Notes: generated from the letters alone by a model not told the origin. A stretch of DNA of 64,000 nt from SHAN690 sp038131955 (GCA_038131955.1 JAYPQK010000001.1:434001-498000), one strand, 5' to 3'. Counted from the first letter of the stretch, positions 17,021 to 26,160 are shown. A program made the numbers and translations.

Positions 17021-17409
17021 AGCTCATCCGACCAATGGTCATTTTCTCCTTGATCATGGTATCGGCGCCAGGAGTATCCTTCTTGGTTCATCGATGGATC
17101 TTGGAGGGAGGTTCTGGCGAAAGCCTACCACTGCTTCCGGGCTTCTATCTCATGAATTTGGTAATGGGGATTCTGATCGGAGTGGTCATCATCTATCTGT
17201 CAGAGGTCAGACCCGAGATCACGGGGTTTTCATTCATGGGAGGCAGCCTGCTGAAATTCGCCGTTTTCTTCATGCTTTTTTTCCCGCTGTTGAGCGAGGA
17301 TGAAGCGGCGCGTAAGGGGCAATTTTTAGCCTTTTTCATTCCTTACGCTATCACCATGGTGATCGAGGTTTGGTTCCTGATTCGATACCTCAACAAGCAA
17401 TCCGAATGA
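17017..17409 (+). CDS. AtpI-like / DUF6168 membrane protein
   Basis: The 130-residue product has four hydrophobic helices (about 5-24, 43-62, 72-92 and 102-122) and sits where Bacteroidota place an AtpI-like protein between atpZ and atpB. Its start overlaps the atpZ stop (ATGA). The family is recognised mainly from position and topology, so a role in ATP synthase assembly is inferred. Confidence 0.65.
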   Translation: MKLIRPMVIFSLIMVSAPGVSFLVHRWILEGGSGESLPLLPGFYLMNLVMGILIGVVIIYLSEVRPEITGFSFMGGSLLKFAVFFMLFFPLLSEDEAARKGQFLAFFIPYAITMVIEVWFLIRYLNKQSE

Positions 17410-17514
17410 AGGGAGTAGGTAATACCCTCAAATTCAATTCCTTTTTCTCTTTTCAGGTCTAACATTATTATGTACTATTGCCCCCGATTTTAAAACCCTT
17501 ATTCGCAGAGGAGT

Positions 17515-18603
17515 ATGCGTTCAAAAATTGTCTTTTCTTTGGTCTTTTTCGCGTTGATTTTCAGCCCTTTTACAGGAAAGGCTGAACAACACAAAGCTTC
17601 GGAGACTAGCTTGGAATTGCAAGAGGAGATCAAGCAGGATGTTCTGCATCACTTGCAGGACAGTTATGACTACCATTTATTCAGTGATAAATCTACAGGA
17701 GCGCATTACAGTTTTCCTCTTCCCGTCATCTTGTTCGACGAAGGTCTTCATGTCTTCATGTCGTCCAAGTTTCACCATGGCGCGTCTGTGGCGGAGAGCA
17801 ATGGCAAGTATTACATAGTATACCACAGTAAGATCTACCGCACGGATGCAGAGGGACACTTGACCTTTAACGATCACGGACACCCGACGAATGCTAAGCC
17901 ATTTGATATTTCCTTTACTAAGAACGTGTTCCACATCATCGTCATCAGCTTATTGATGTTGTGGATCTTCAGTCGTGCGGCGAAGAATTATGAGAAAGAT
18001 CTAGTTCCACGTGGAGCGGCGAAGTTCCTTGAGCCGATCGTGATCTTTGTGCGCGATGAGATCGCCCGTCCTAACATCGGTGAGCATGCTTACCGTCGTT
18101 ACATGGGCTTCCTATTGACGGTATTCTTCTTCATCTGGATCGTCAACTTGTTTGGATTGACTCCACTGGGAGTGAACATCAACAACAGCATCGCCGTCAC
18201 CTTTGCCTTGGCATTGATGACCTTCTTGATCACGAACGTAACCGGAACAAAGACGTACTGGTTGCACATTTTGGATCCACTGGGCAAGTCCATGCCTTGG
18301 TATGGCAAGCTGGGCATCTACCCACTTTTGGTTCCGATCGAGATCCTAGGACTTTTCATCAAGCCATTCGCACTTATGATTCGTCTCTACGCGAACATAA
18401 CCGCAGGTCACATCGTATTGATGAGCTTGCTTGGCTTGATCTTCATCTTCAAGAGCTGGATCGGAAGTCCACTCTCTTTCGGGTTGGCTTTCGTCATCTC
18501 GATCTTGGAATTGCTTGTTGCTGCGCTTCAGGCATACATTTTCACCATGTTGAGTGCGCTCTACTTCGGTAGCGCCGCGGCAGAACCTCATCATGATCAC
18601 TAA
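17515..18603 (+). CDS. atpB: ATP synthase F0 subunit a
   Basis: Subunit a forms the two proton half-channels beside the c-ring. The 362-residue protein is longer than the E. coli 271 because of an N-terminal extension of about 130 residues with its own signal peptide (ending GKAEQ), as is usual in Bacteroidota. The conserved core follows, including the essential Arg in KPFALMIRLYANITAGHIV. The C-terminus is His-rich. A GGAG precedes the ATG, and a near-consensus -7 box (TACTATTG, 17473-17480) suggests that a promoter for the F0F1 genes starts here. Confidence 0.95.
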   Translation: MRSKIVFSLVFFALIFSPFTGKAEQHKASETSLELQEEIKQDVLHHLQDSYDYHLFSDKSTGAHYSFPLPVILFDEGLHVFMSSKFHHGASVAESNGKYYIVYHSKIYRTDAEGHLTFNDHGHPTNAKPFDISFTKNVFHIIVISLLMLWIFSRAAKNYEKDLVPRGAAKFLEPIVIFVRDEIARPNIGEHAYRRYMGFLLTVFFFIWIVNLFGLTPLGVNINNSIAVTFALALMTFLITNVTGTKTYWLHILDPLGKSMPWYGKLGIYPLLVPIEILGLFIKPFALMIRLYANITAGHIVLMSLLGLIFIFKSWIGSPLSFGLAFVISILELLVAALQAYIFTMLSALYFGSAAAEPHHDH

Positions 18604-18636
18604 TTGAACAAAGGATTTATTAACCTCTAAATACAA

Positions 18637-18837
18637 ATGGACATGGAAATTCCAGTAATGGTAGGAGCAGGTTTGGTAGTTATCGGAGTTGGTATCGGTA
18701 TTGGAAATATCGGAGGCTCTGCACTGGAAGCGATTGCGCGTCAGCCAGAAGCTACTAACCGCATCCAAACGGTGATGTTGATCGCTGCGGCCCTAATAGA
18801 AGGCGTCGCTTTCGCGGCTCTCTTTGCTGTTTCATAA
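18637..18837 (+). CDS. atpE: ATP synthase F0 subunit c
   Basis: The 66-residue hairpin protein has two helices around the polar loop ARQPEA (34-39). The ion-binding carboxylate is E55 in LIEGVAFAA. I do not see the Gln/Ser-Thr set of sodium-binding c subunits, so protons are the likely coupling ion. The gene is followed by a strong inverted repeat (18843-18879) that may stabilise or limit the transcript at the point where most copies of the product are needed. Confidence 0.95.
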   Translation: MDMEIPVMVGAGLVVIGVGIGIGNIGGSALEAIARQPEATNRIQTVMLIAAALIEGVAFAALFAVS

Positions 18838-18842
18838 TTGTA

Positions 18843-18879
18843 AATCAACCGCGGCCGCGGTTGGCTGTCGCGGTTGATT
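18843..18879 (+). promoter_or_regulatory. Alternative inverted repeats between atpE and atpF
   Basis: An 11-bp perfect stem (AATCAACCGCG at 18843-18853 with CGCGGTTGATT at 18869-18879) and a 16-bp perfect palindrome (AACCGCGGCCGCGGTT, 18847-18862) share bases and exclude each other. No T-run follows, so this is not an ordinary terminator. It could be an mRNA processing or stability element within the atp operon. Confidence 0.6.
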
Positions 18880-18911
18880 CTTGTTTGACATTCATTTAAA
18901 TATTACAATCC

Positions 18912-19412
18912 TTGGAAAAGTTAATCAGTGAATTTTCGGTAGGCCTTTTTGTATGGCAAACTGTATTGTTTTTGGCACTGCTCTTCTTGCTTCGCAAGTA
19001 TGCTTGGAAGCCGATGTTGATCGCGGTCAACCGTCGCGAGAAGTCGATCGAAGAAGCGTTGGAACAAGCGGAGATCGCTCGTAAGGAGATGAAGAAGCTT
19101 AAGTCTAGCAACGACGAATTGCTTCAGCAAGCGCGCGAGGAGCGCGATGCCTTGATGAAGGAAGCGCGTGCTACCAAGAGCGAGATCATCAGCGAGGCGA
19201 AAAACAAGGCGCAAGAAGAAGCGGCCAAGATCCTTTCTGATGCTCGTGACGAGATCAAGAACGAGAAAGCAAAAGCTATTGAAGAGTTGAAGAACCAAGT
19301 GGCTGATTTCTCATTTGAGATCGCTGAGCGCATCTTGGCAGAGAAGCTTTCTGATAGCGATAAGCAGAAGGACAGCATTAAGTCTGCGTTGAACGAAATC
19401 AACTTCAACTGA
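18912..19412 (+). CDS. atpF: ATP synthase F0 subunit b
   Basis: The peripheral stalk subunit: an N-terminal transmembrane helix (about 8-27) followed by a long charged helix of about 125 residues with EALEQAEIARKEMKK and similar. The 166-residue length is normal. The start is a TTG at 18912; no in-frame ATG exists near it, and the upstream frame is closed by TAA at 18897. The stop overlaps the atpH start (TGATG). Confidence 0.93.
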   Translation: MEKLISEFSVGLFVWQTVLFLALLFLLRKYAWKPMLIAVNRREKSIEEALEQAEIARKEMKKLKSSNDELLQQAREERDALMKEARATKSEIISEAKNKAQEEAAKILSDARDEIKNEKAKAIEELKNQVADFSFEIAERILAEKLSDSDKQKDSIKSALNEINFN

Positions 19413-19948
19413 TGAAAGGAACGAAGGCAGCCGGAAGATATGCACTGTCCCTGATCGACCTTGCCGAGGAGCGCAAGCAAGTCGAGGAGATCAAGAAGGA
19501 CATGGAGCTGGTTGCGGCCACCATCGCGGAGAGCCGTGAACTGGACCTGCTTTTGCATTCTCCGATCATCAAGACCGACAAGAAGAAGAGCGTGCTTAAG
19601 AGCGTGTTCGAGAAGGCGGTACAAGAGCTTACCATGAGCTTCATGTTGACGGTTACAGCAAAGGGACGAGAGTCGCTTTTGACCGCCATTGCTGAAGCCT
19701 TCGTGAGCATCTACAAGGAAAGAAACGGCATCGTGACTGCACATGTCACTACAGCAGTGGCCATGAGCGATGCACAGCGCAAGGAAGTATCACAAGTACT
19801 CGCTCCACTTGGCTCGAAGATCGAATTGGTCGAGACCGTGGATAAGCACATCCTTGGCGGAATGAAGGTGCGCGTGGCAGACCAACGGGTCGACGCTAGC
19901 TTTCGCAAGAAATTGAACGAACTGAAATACGATATCCATAATTTATAA
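19412..19948 (+). CDS. atpH: ATP synthase F1 subunit delta
   Basis: Subunit delta links the b stalk to the top of F1. The 178-residue protein has the N-terminal helical domain starting AAGRYALSLIDLAEE and the C-terminal family motif KHILGGMKVRVADQRVD (about 148-164) close to the end. It overlaps atpF by one base and is followed 28 bases later by atpA. Confidence 0.95.
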   Translation: MKGTKAAGRYALSLIDLAEERKQVEEIKKDMELVAATIAESRELDLLLHSPIIKTDKKKSVLKSVFEKAVQELTMSFMLTVTAKGRESLLTAIAEAFVSIYKERNGIVTAHVTTAVAMSDAQRKEVSQVLAPLGSKIELVETVDKHILGGMKVRVADQRVDASFRKKLNELKYDIHNL

Positions 19949-19976
19949 GCTTTTCAGCAACTAATTAGATAAAGTC

Positions 19977-21566
19977 ATGCCTGAAATCAAACCAGCAGAA
20001 GTATCAGCGATCCTACGGGAGCAGCTCTCAGGAGCGAAGACAGAAGCCGAGCTCGAAGAAGTAGGCACCGTCCTCCAGATCGGTGATGGTATTGCACGTA
20101 TCTACGGACTCTCTAACGTCCAGGCAGGTGAATTGATCGAGTTCGAGAACGGACTCCAAGCGATCGCCCTCAACTTGGAAGAGGACAACATGGGTGCGGT
20201 ACTTCTTGGTCACTCAAGTGACATCAAGGAAGGTGATACCGTTAAGCGTACAGGACGCATTGCTTCCCTCAAAGTAGGTGAAGGCATCGTTGGTCGTGTA
20301 GTAAACGCGTTGGGTGAGCCGATCGACGGTAAAGGACCGATCGAAGGTGAGTTGTACGAGATGCCGATCGAGCGTAAGGCTCCAGGGGTAATCTTCCGTC
20401 AGCCTGTAAACGAGCCGCTTCAAACCGGTATCAAGGCGATCGACGCGATGATTCCGATCGGACGTGGACAGCGTGAATTGATCATCGGTGACCGTCAGAC
20501 GGGTAAGACTACGGTAGCAATCGATACGATCATCAACCAGAAAGAATTCTACGACAGAGGTGAGCCTGTTTACTGTATCTACGTTGCTTCTGCACAGAAG
20601 GGATCAACCGTAGCAGGTATCGTGAAGCGTCTTGAGGATGCCGGAGCGATGGCTTACACCACCGTAGTTGCGGCTAACGCATCTGACCCTTCACCAATGC
20701 AGTTCTACTCGCCAATGGCTGGTGCTGCGATCGGTGAGTACTTCCGCGATACAGGTCGTCCTGCATTGATCGTTTACGATGATCTTTCTAAGCAGGCCGT
20801 TGCTTACCGTGAGGTATCTCTATTGCTTCGTCGCCCTCCAGGACGTGAAGCTTATCCTGGTGATGTATTCTACCTTCACTCACGTTTGCTCGAGCGAGCG
20901 GCTAAGATCATCAACGATGATACCATCGCGGCTCAGATGAACGACCTTCCAGAGTCATTGAAAGGTAAGGTGAAAGGTGGAGGTTCATTGACCGCACTTC
21001 CAATCATCGAGACACAGGCGGGTGACGTTTCTGCGTACATTCCAACCAACGTGATCTCTATTACCGACGGACAGATCTTCCTTGAAGCGAACTTGTTCCT
21101 TTCAGGTGTTCGTCCTGCGATCAACGTAGGTATCTCGGTATCACGTGTAGGAGGTAACGCTCAGATCAAGTCCATGAAAAAGGTAGCTGGTACATTGAAG
21201 CTTGACCAAGCTCAGTACCGTGAATTGGAGGCCTTCGCTAAGTTCGGTTCTGACCTCGACGCAGCTACTCAAAGTGTGATCGACAAGGGAGTTAGAAACG
21301 TGGAGATCTTGAAGCAAGGTGAAAACCAGCCTATGCCGGTAGAGAAGCAGATCGCTATCATCTACTGTGGTTCGAAGAACCTTCTTCGCAGCGTGCCTGT
21401 GAATAAGGTGAAGGAGTTTGAGGTTGAGTTCCTCGATCACCTTGATCGTAACCACCGCGATGTATTGGATACATTGAAGGCGGGTAAGTTGACCGATGAG
21501 GTTACTGCCACCATCGAGAAAGTAGCGGCTGAAATGACAGCCAAATACAATGTTTCGAAAAAATAA
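19977..21566 (+). CDS. atpA: ATP synthase F1 subunit alpha
   Basis: The non-catalytic nucleotide-binding subunit of F1. The 529 residues include the P-loop GDRQTGKT at 171-178, and the ATP synthase alpha/beta signature PAINVGISVS near residue 380. The gene shows strong codon bias towards favoured codons, as expected for a highly expressed product. It is followed 10 bases later by atpG. Confidence 0.98.
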   Translation: MPEIKPAEVSAILREQLSGAKTEAELEEVGTVLQIGDGIARIYGLSNVQAGELIEFENGLQAIALNLEEDNMGAVLLGHSSDIKEGDTVKRTGRIASLKVGEGIVGRVVNALGEPIDGKGPIEGELYEMPIERKAPGVIFRQPVNEPLQTGIKAIDAMIPIGRGQRELIIGDRQTGKTTVAIDTIINQKEFYDRGEPVYCIYVASAQKGSTVAGIVKRLEDAGAMAYTTVVAANASDPSPMQFYSPMAGAAIGEYFRDTGRPALIVYDDLSKQAVAYREVSLLLRRPPGREAYPGDVFYLHSRLLERAAKIINDDTIAAQMNDLPESLKGKVKGGGSLTALPIIETQAGDVSAYIPTNVISITDGQIFLEANLFLSGVRPAINVGISVSRVGGNAQIKSMKKVAGTLKLDQAQYRELEAFAKFGSDLDAATQSVIDKGVRNVEILKQGENQPMPVEKQIAIIYCGSKNLLRSVPVNKVKEFEVEFLDHLDRNHRDVLDTLKAGKLTDEVTATIEKVAAEMTAKYNVSKK

Positions 21567-21576
21567 AACCTAGGGC

Positions 21577-22449
21577 ATGCCTAACTTAAAAGAAGTAAGG
21601 AACCGTATCACATCGGTGAACAGCACCATGCAGATCACCTCTGCGATGAAGATGGTGTCTGCGGCGAAGTTGCGTAAAGCGCAAGATGCTGTGACCCAGA
21701 TGCGCCCTTATTCCGAGAAGTTGCAGGAGATCCTTCAAGGCGTTAGTGCAGGACTGGATACGAGCGAGAATGTCTACGGACGTGAAGACAAGGGCAACAG
21801 TATCTTGATCGTCGCCATCACCTCTAACCGAGGTCTGTGTGGAGCGTTCAACGCTCAGATTATCAAGCACGTGAAGCACCTGATCGCGGACTACAAGGAT
21901 CGCAAGGTGACCATCCTAACCTTCGGTAAGAAGGCTGAGGAGGCGTTCCGCAAGACGGATTACTTCATTAAAGGAACCTTGCTACCTCGTCACACCAATG
22001 AGATCTTTGACGACCTCACTTATGATAACGCCGCTTCGGCTGCTCATAAGATCATGGGTGCGTTTAGAGCTAAGCAGTTCGACAAGGTGGTGTTGGTGTA
22101 CAACTCGTTCAAGAACGCAGCTGTACAGGAGATCAAGACAGAACAGTTCCTTCCGGTAGTTGCTCCTGAGCAAGAAGGCGGAAGCGTTTCTGACTACATC
22201 TTCGAGCCGAACAAGGAAGGTATCTTGACAGACCTGATCCCGAAGTCGTTGAAGACTCAATTCTTCAAGGCGTTGTTGGATAGCGTGGCTTCAGAGCACG
22301 GCGCTCGAATGACGGCCATGCACAAGGCAACCGATAATGCTTCTGAAATGCTGAAGAACCTTAAGTTGACCTACAACAAGGCTCGACAAGCAGCCATTAC
22401 TACCGAGATCCTCGAGATCGTGGGTGGTGCGGAAGCGTTGAAAGGCTAG
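21577..22449 (+). CDS. atpG: ATP synthase F1 subunit gamma
   Basis: The rotating central shaft subunit. The 290-residue protein has the N-terminal helix with ITSAMKMVSAAKLRKAQ, the conserved SNRGLCGAFN (about 82-91) and the C-terminal helix with ARQAAITTEILEIVGGAEAL. It is the last gene of the cluster and is followed by a terminator at 22475; atpD and atpC are not present here. Confidence 0.97.
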   Translation: MPNLKEVRNRITSVNSTMQITSAMKMVSAAKLRKAQDAVTQMRPYSEKLQEILQGVSAGLDTSENVYGREDKGNSILIVAITSNRGLCGAFNAQIIKHVKHLIADYKDRKVTILTFGKKAEEAFRKTDYFIKGTLLPRHTNEIFDDLTYDNAASAAHKIMGAFRAKQFDKVVLVYNSFKNAAVQEIKTEQFLPVVAPEQEGGSVSDYIFEPNKEGILTDLIPKSLKTQFFKALLDSVASEHGARMTAMHKATDNASEMLKNLKLTYNKARQAAITTEILEIVGGAEALKG

Positions 22450-22474
22450 TAGCATCTTTATACTGAAATAAGAG

Positions 22475-22502
22475 AAGGGCGATCCAATGGGTCGCCCTTT
22501 TT
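22475..22502 (+). terminator. Terminator of the atp operon
   Basis: The stem AAGGGCGATCC/GGGTCGCCCTT (one wobble pair) with a short AAT loop is followed by TTTTT. It lies 25 bases after the atpG stop and closes the cluster. Confidence 0.85.
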
Positions 22503-22536
22503 CATGTGGGCATGTTTCTTGTCTACTTTTAGCTCC

Positions 22537-23973
22537 GTGAAATTGCGCACCCGCATAACCCTCTCCATGCTCTCCTTGGTGATCGCCTCGCTTTTGGTGA
22601 TCGGCGCGGTGACCATTTGGTTCTTTACTTCTCAGAACAGAGAGTACCACCAAGAGCGACTCGAGCGAAAGGAACGCGCGATCAAGACGGAGATGGCCTA
22701 TTTCTCGAAAGAAGTAGAGCTTCAGGAAGATCTGGACGTGGTGATCAAGGAGTTCGAAGAGGAGCTGCTCCGGCTGGCTACGGTTCATCAGTTGGAGATC
22801 AATGTCTTCAACACCTCAGGAGAGATGCTCGTTGCAGCCCGACCTGATTCGATCCATTCTGAGTACATCGACAAGCGGGTGCCCGAGTCGGCGATTGAGG
22901 AACTGAATTCGTTGGATCGCATTATCATTCCAGAAGAGGAAGAAGAACGCAAGTACCTTTCGGACTACACGAATCTCTACAACCGGAATGGTGAGCGCAT
23001 CGCGATCCTGAACATTCCCTATCTCCAGGACCCAACGATCAATGAAAGCGACCTACAGGAATTCTTGGGGTCGATCGGCTTGGTTTACCTCTTCATTTTC
23101 ATCGGGGGTATCGCCCTTACGTTTTTCCTTTCCCGGTCGATTACGAAGAACCTGAGCGCCTTGAGTGATCGAATGCAGCGAGTGGATATCAACAGGAAGA
23201 ACGAACCTTTCGATTGGCGGTCAGATGATGAGATCGGCGCGCTGGTCGACACGTATAACGAGATGCTGGCCAAGTTGGAGGAGAGTCGCATGGAGTTAGC
23301 CAAAAGCGAACGCGAGTCGGCGTGGCGCGAGATGGCCCGGCAGGTAGCCCACGAGATAAAGAACCCACTCACTCCGATCAAGTTGAGCGTCCAGCACCTA
23401 CAGGCGACCGCAGCTTATGAGGATCCTCAATGGCGCGAGAAGTTCAAACGCACCATGGACACCATCATTCAGCAGATCGAATTGTTGAGCAACATTGCTA
23501 CCGAGTTTTCTGACTTCGCTAAAATGCCCAAGGGCAATGCCGAGGTGATCGATCTACGCAAGGTCATGGAGGATGCCGCCCAATTGTTTTCGGATGTTCC
23601 TTTCGACCTGCAGCTCGAACTTCCGGATCAGCATGTAAGTGTGCTCATCGATACAGAGCAGTTTGGACGGGTACTCAATAATTTGTTGAAGAACGCGAAA
23701 CATGCGGTTGCAGATAAAGAAGATCCCCGCGTGATCCTTTCTTTGGAGAAAGAAGGCAGCACCGCCCTGCTTAGTATCGAAGACAATGGTGCGGGGATCC
23801 CTGAAGCCGTGCGCGAACGGATCTTTGAACCCAACTTCACTACCAAGTCCAGCGGAACAGGTCTCGGGCTTTCCATTTGCAAGCAGATCGTAGAATCTGC
23901 CGGTGGAGAAATCGATTTTGAAAGTGCTGAGGGCGTCTTCACGCGCTTTAGCGTGCGACTTCCCTTGGCATAG
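22537..23973 (+). CDS. Sensor histidine kinase, NtrY type
   Basis: A two-component sensor kinase with a transmembrane helix at about residues 10-30, a periplasmic sensor of about 140 residues, a second helix (LVYLFIFIGGIALTFF), a HAMP segment, HisKA with ARQVAHEIKNPLTPIKLS (phospho-acceptor His near residue 272) and an HATPase domain with N-box NNLLKNAKHAV and GTGLGLSICKQIV. The sequence around the H-box is of the NtrY class. No response regulator is adjacent, so partner and stimulus are unknown. The frame is open from 22504, within the atp terminator, and a -7-like TACTTTTA lies at 22524, so I prefer the GTG at 22537. Confidence 0.85.
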   Translation: MKLRTRITLSMLSLVIASLLVIGAVTIWFFTSQNREYHQERLERKERAIKTEMAYFSKEVELQEDLDVVIKEFEEELLRLATVHQLEINVFNTSGEMLVAARPDSIHSEYIDKRVPESAIEELNSLDRIIIPEEEEERKYLSDYTNLYNRNGERIAILNIPYLQDPTINESDLQEFLGSIGLVYLFIFIGGIALTFFLSRSITKNLSALSDRMQRVDINRKNEPFDWRSDDEIGALVDTYNEMLAKLEESRMELAKSERESAWREMARQVAHEIKNPLTPIKLSVQHLQATAAYEDPQWREKFKRTMDTIIQQIELLSNIATEFSDFAKMPKGNAEVIDLRKVMEDAAQLFSDVPFDLQLELPDQHVSVLIDTEQFGRVLNNLLKNAKHAVADKEDPRVILSLEKEGSTALLSIEDNGAGIPEAVRERIFEPNFTTKSSGTGLGLSICKQIVESAGGEIDFESAEGVFTRFSVRLPLA

Positions 23974-24030
23974 GTTGAGGCTTTTATTGCTGCCTCGGTA
24001 CGATTACCTTCGCTGCAAACTTTTACACCC

Positions 24031-24813
24031 ATGGCATTTCAACACCTTTTGGTAGCTCGAGACGGAAAGATCGCAGAAGTAACCATCAATCGGCCTGACA
24101 AACTCAACGCCCTCAATCAAGAGGTGATCGCGGAGTTGAGTACCTGCATGAAGGAGCTCGATGGAGACAAGGAGATACGTTGTGTCATCCTTACCGGTGC
24201 AGGTGAAAAGGCATTTGTTGCCGGGGCGGATATCAGTGAGTTTGCCCACTTCAGCGTGGAGCAAGGCAGAGACCTCAGCGCTAAAGGACACAGCTCTCTT
24301 TTCGATCTCGTCGAAGAGATGAACACTCCCGTAATCGCAGCCGTGAATGGATTTGCTCTAGGAGGTGGTTTGGAGCTGGCGATGAGTTGTCATATGCGCG
24401 TAGCTTCTGAGAATGCTAGAATGGGTCTACCTGAAGTTTCGTTGGGTGTGATTCCTGGGTATGGAGGAACTCAGCGTCTTCCGAGATTGGTTGGAAAAGG
24501 CCGAGCGATGGAGATGATCACCACAGCAGGAATGATCGACGCAAATACAGCCCTCAGCTACGGCTTAGTGAATCACGTGGTGTCCTTGGGTGCTTTGATG
24601 GAGAAATGCCGTGAGATCGCCTCTAAAGTGGTCAAGAACTCACCTACGGCCATCGGGTATGCTATCGCTGCGATCAATGCGGGCGACGAAGGTGGGATCG
24701 ATGGATTCGAAGAGGAGATCCATCTCTTCGGCGAGGCCTTTGGTACACAAGATTTCAAGGAGGGAACCACAGCGTTCCTCGAGAAGCGCAAGCCGGATTT
24801 TAAGGGGAGTTGA
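24031..24813 (+). CDS. Enoyl-CoA hydratase/isomerase family protein
   Basis: A crotonase-fold enzyme of 260 residues, most like short-chain enoyl-CoA hydratases (3-hydroxybutyryl-CoA dehydratase). Both catalytic Glu residues are present, E115 in GGGLELAM and E135 in LPEVSLGVIPG, and the oxyanion-hole segments AGADISEF and GFALGGG are intact. It acts in fatty-acid or butanoate metabolism; the chain-length preference cannot be read. The next gene starts inside its stop codon (TTGA). Confidence 0.9.
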   Translation: MAFQHLLVARDGKIAEVTINRPDKLNALNQEVIAELSTCMKELDGDKEIRCVILTGAGEKAFVAGADISEFAHFSVEQGRDLSAKGHSSLFDLVEEMNTPVIAAVNGFALGGGLELAMSCHMRVASENARMGLPEVSLGVIPGYGGTQRLPRLVGKGRAMEMITTAGMIDANTALSYGLVNHVVSLGALMEKCREIASKVVKNSPTAIGYAIAAINAGDEGGIDGFEEEIHLFGEAFGTQDFKEGTTAFLEKRKPDFKGS

Positions 24814-25559
24814 TATGCATAGTATTGGGGCTTTTTTTTCTTAGCATGATTGTGGGCGGTATTGCCTGGTCAAATACGGATACGGTCTATGTGAGTTTTC
24901 ACAATATCACCTTGACCGACACCCTACCATTTGCGATCGAAACAATTCTGGATCGGACTTCCCAGCATATCTATGGATATGCGAGGGATTACATGCGAGA
25001 GAATGATGCGCCAATCGTACTTAAGCCGGGCCTCAGCGAATATCTCTCTCAGTCAACGGAAGGACTTACTCAGGACGTGGGCCGCTCATATACTATCCGA
25101 TTAAACCGGATTTGGATGGATGAGGTACACCAGCATAAGCTATCGATGGCTGTGGTAGAAATGAACCTTTCATTTATCGACTCTTCCGGAAACGAGGTCT
25201 TCCAGTTAGCAACCGTTCAAGAGTTTTCAGCGGCCAACCCAACCGAAGCCTTCAAGTATGCCCTCGACTCGACCTACCTCCGGATATTGAGGGAATTTCG
25301 AGATCGACAGATGGGGGGAAAGCTGTACGAAAGGCCTCTGGCGGTTGATCTGTCGCCTCGCGAGGTGTATATGGAAGTAGACGTCAAAGCCTTGAAAGAT
25401 GGAGTGTATGAGAACTACTATGATCTTCGGGATGGGTTTCCAAAGGCGGATACGATTGCGGGTCTTAGCAAGAAATATCGGCTTAACAATGACATTCGAA
25501 AGTGGGTAGTTCCCAAGGGCGAGGACATTGAATTACCATGGGCCTATGTGTACAAATGA
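24810..25559 (+). CDS. Unknown secreted protein, 5' part of a gene split by TGA
   Basis: I do not recognise a family. The 249-residue product starts at a TTG preceded by AAGGGGAG and has a signal peptide-like N-terminus (about 1-21). It ends at a TGA (25557-25559) after LPWAYVYK. The same frame continues without any shift at 25560 with KVFMRFGEELFPIEK, so this and the next entry look like one protein of about 446 residues interrupted by a single nonsense codon. Periplasmic location is inferred. Confidence 0.6.
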   Translation: MICIVLGLFFLSMIVGGIAWSNTDTVYVSFHNITLTDTLPFAIETILDRTSQHIYGYARDYMRENDAPIVLKPGLSEYLSQSTEGLTQDVGRSYTIRLNRIWMDEVHQHKLSMAVVEMNLSFIDSSGNEVFQLATVQEFSAANPTEAFKYALDSTYLRILREFRDRQMGGKLYERPLAVDLSPREVYMEVDVKALKDGVYENYYDLRDGFPKADTIAGLSKKYRLNNDIRKWVVPKGEDIELPWAYVYK

Positions 25560-25562
25560 AAA

Positions 25563-26150
25563 GTGTTTATGCGTTTTGGTGAGGAGTTGTTCCCCATTGA
25601 AAAGTATGGCAATTACTTGCAATATGTAGAAGAAGAAGTGGATCCGATGGCTGTTCCGGTGGGTATGGCATTTGGACTTGTGGGAAGTGCCATCTACTAT
25701 GGGATCTCGACGAGCAGAAAGGGGAACACCGAATTATCCGTAGGCACGTACCGCTTGGATGCAGCCAATGGCAGGTTGACTCCGATCGAAGTATGGACCC
25801 GAACCCATACTCCTTATTCCGTGATAGTTCGCGGTTCTTCGTTCATTCATAAACAGGACTCGGTTACCGTATCGGTCGAGGGGAGCTCTTGCGTCTTGAA
25901 GAGGGACGAAATGGTCGTGTTTGACCTGGAGCCGTCGGATGCATGGCGTCAAGTTTGTCTACTTCAAAAAGAAAAGGAGTGCATGGAAGTGTCCGGAACT
26001 TTTGGAGGTTATGAGGTCTTAGTGGTAGCTAAACGCAGCCGCAAAAAATCAGCTGAATTCACCAAGCAGTTCGAAGAAGAGAAGGTGAGTATCTACAATG
26101 AATGGGTGAGAAAACGTACTGAAGTTACTTGCCATCAGAAGGTTAGGTGA
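25563..26150 (+). CDS. Unknown protein, 3' part of a gene split by TGA
   Basis: The 195-residue frame is in phase with the preceding one, one stop and one AAA codon after it. It begins with GTG and MRFGEELFPIEKYGNYLQY, which reads like the inside of a domain, followed by a hydrophobic segment (about 32-50, PVGMAFGLVGSAIYYGI) and a beta-rich C-terminus ending in a basic helix. No ribosome binding site is evident in front of the GTG. Expression as a separate protein is possible but less likely than a nonsense mutation or a base error. Confidence 0.55.
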   Translation: MFMRFGEELFPIEKYGNYLQYVEEEVDPMAVPVGMAFGLVGSAIYYGISTSRKGNTELSVGTYRLDAANGRLTPIEVWTRTHTPYSVIVRGSSFIHKQDSVTVSVEGSSCVLKRDEMVVFDLEPSDAWRQVCLLQKEKECMEVSGTFGGYEVLVVAKRSRKKSAEFTKQFEEEKVSIYNEWVRKRTEVTCHQKVR

Positions 26151-26160
26151 TGGAGAGAGG

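Noticed and set aside
18841..18880. Terminator after atpE
   Set aside because: The stem is strong but no T-run follows, and the operon continues.
25557..25559. TGA as selenocysteine or reassigned Trp codon
   Set aside because: Other genes in the window use TGA as a normal stop, there is no Sec insertion element visible, and the site lies in a Lys-rich context without Cys homology.
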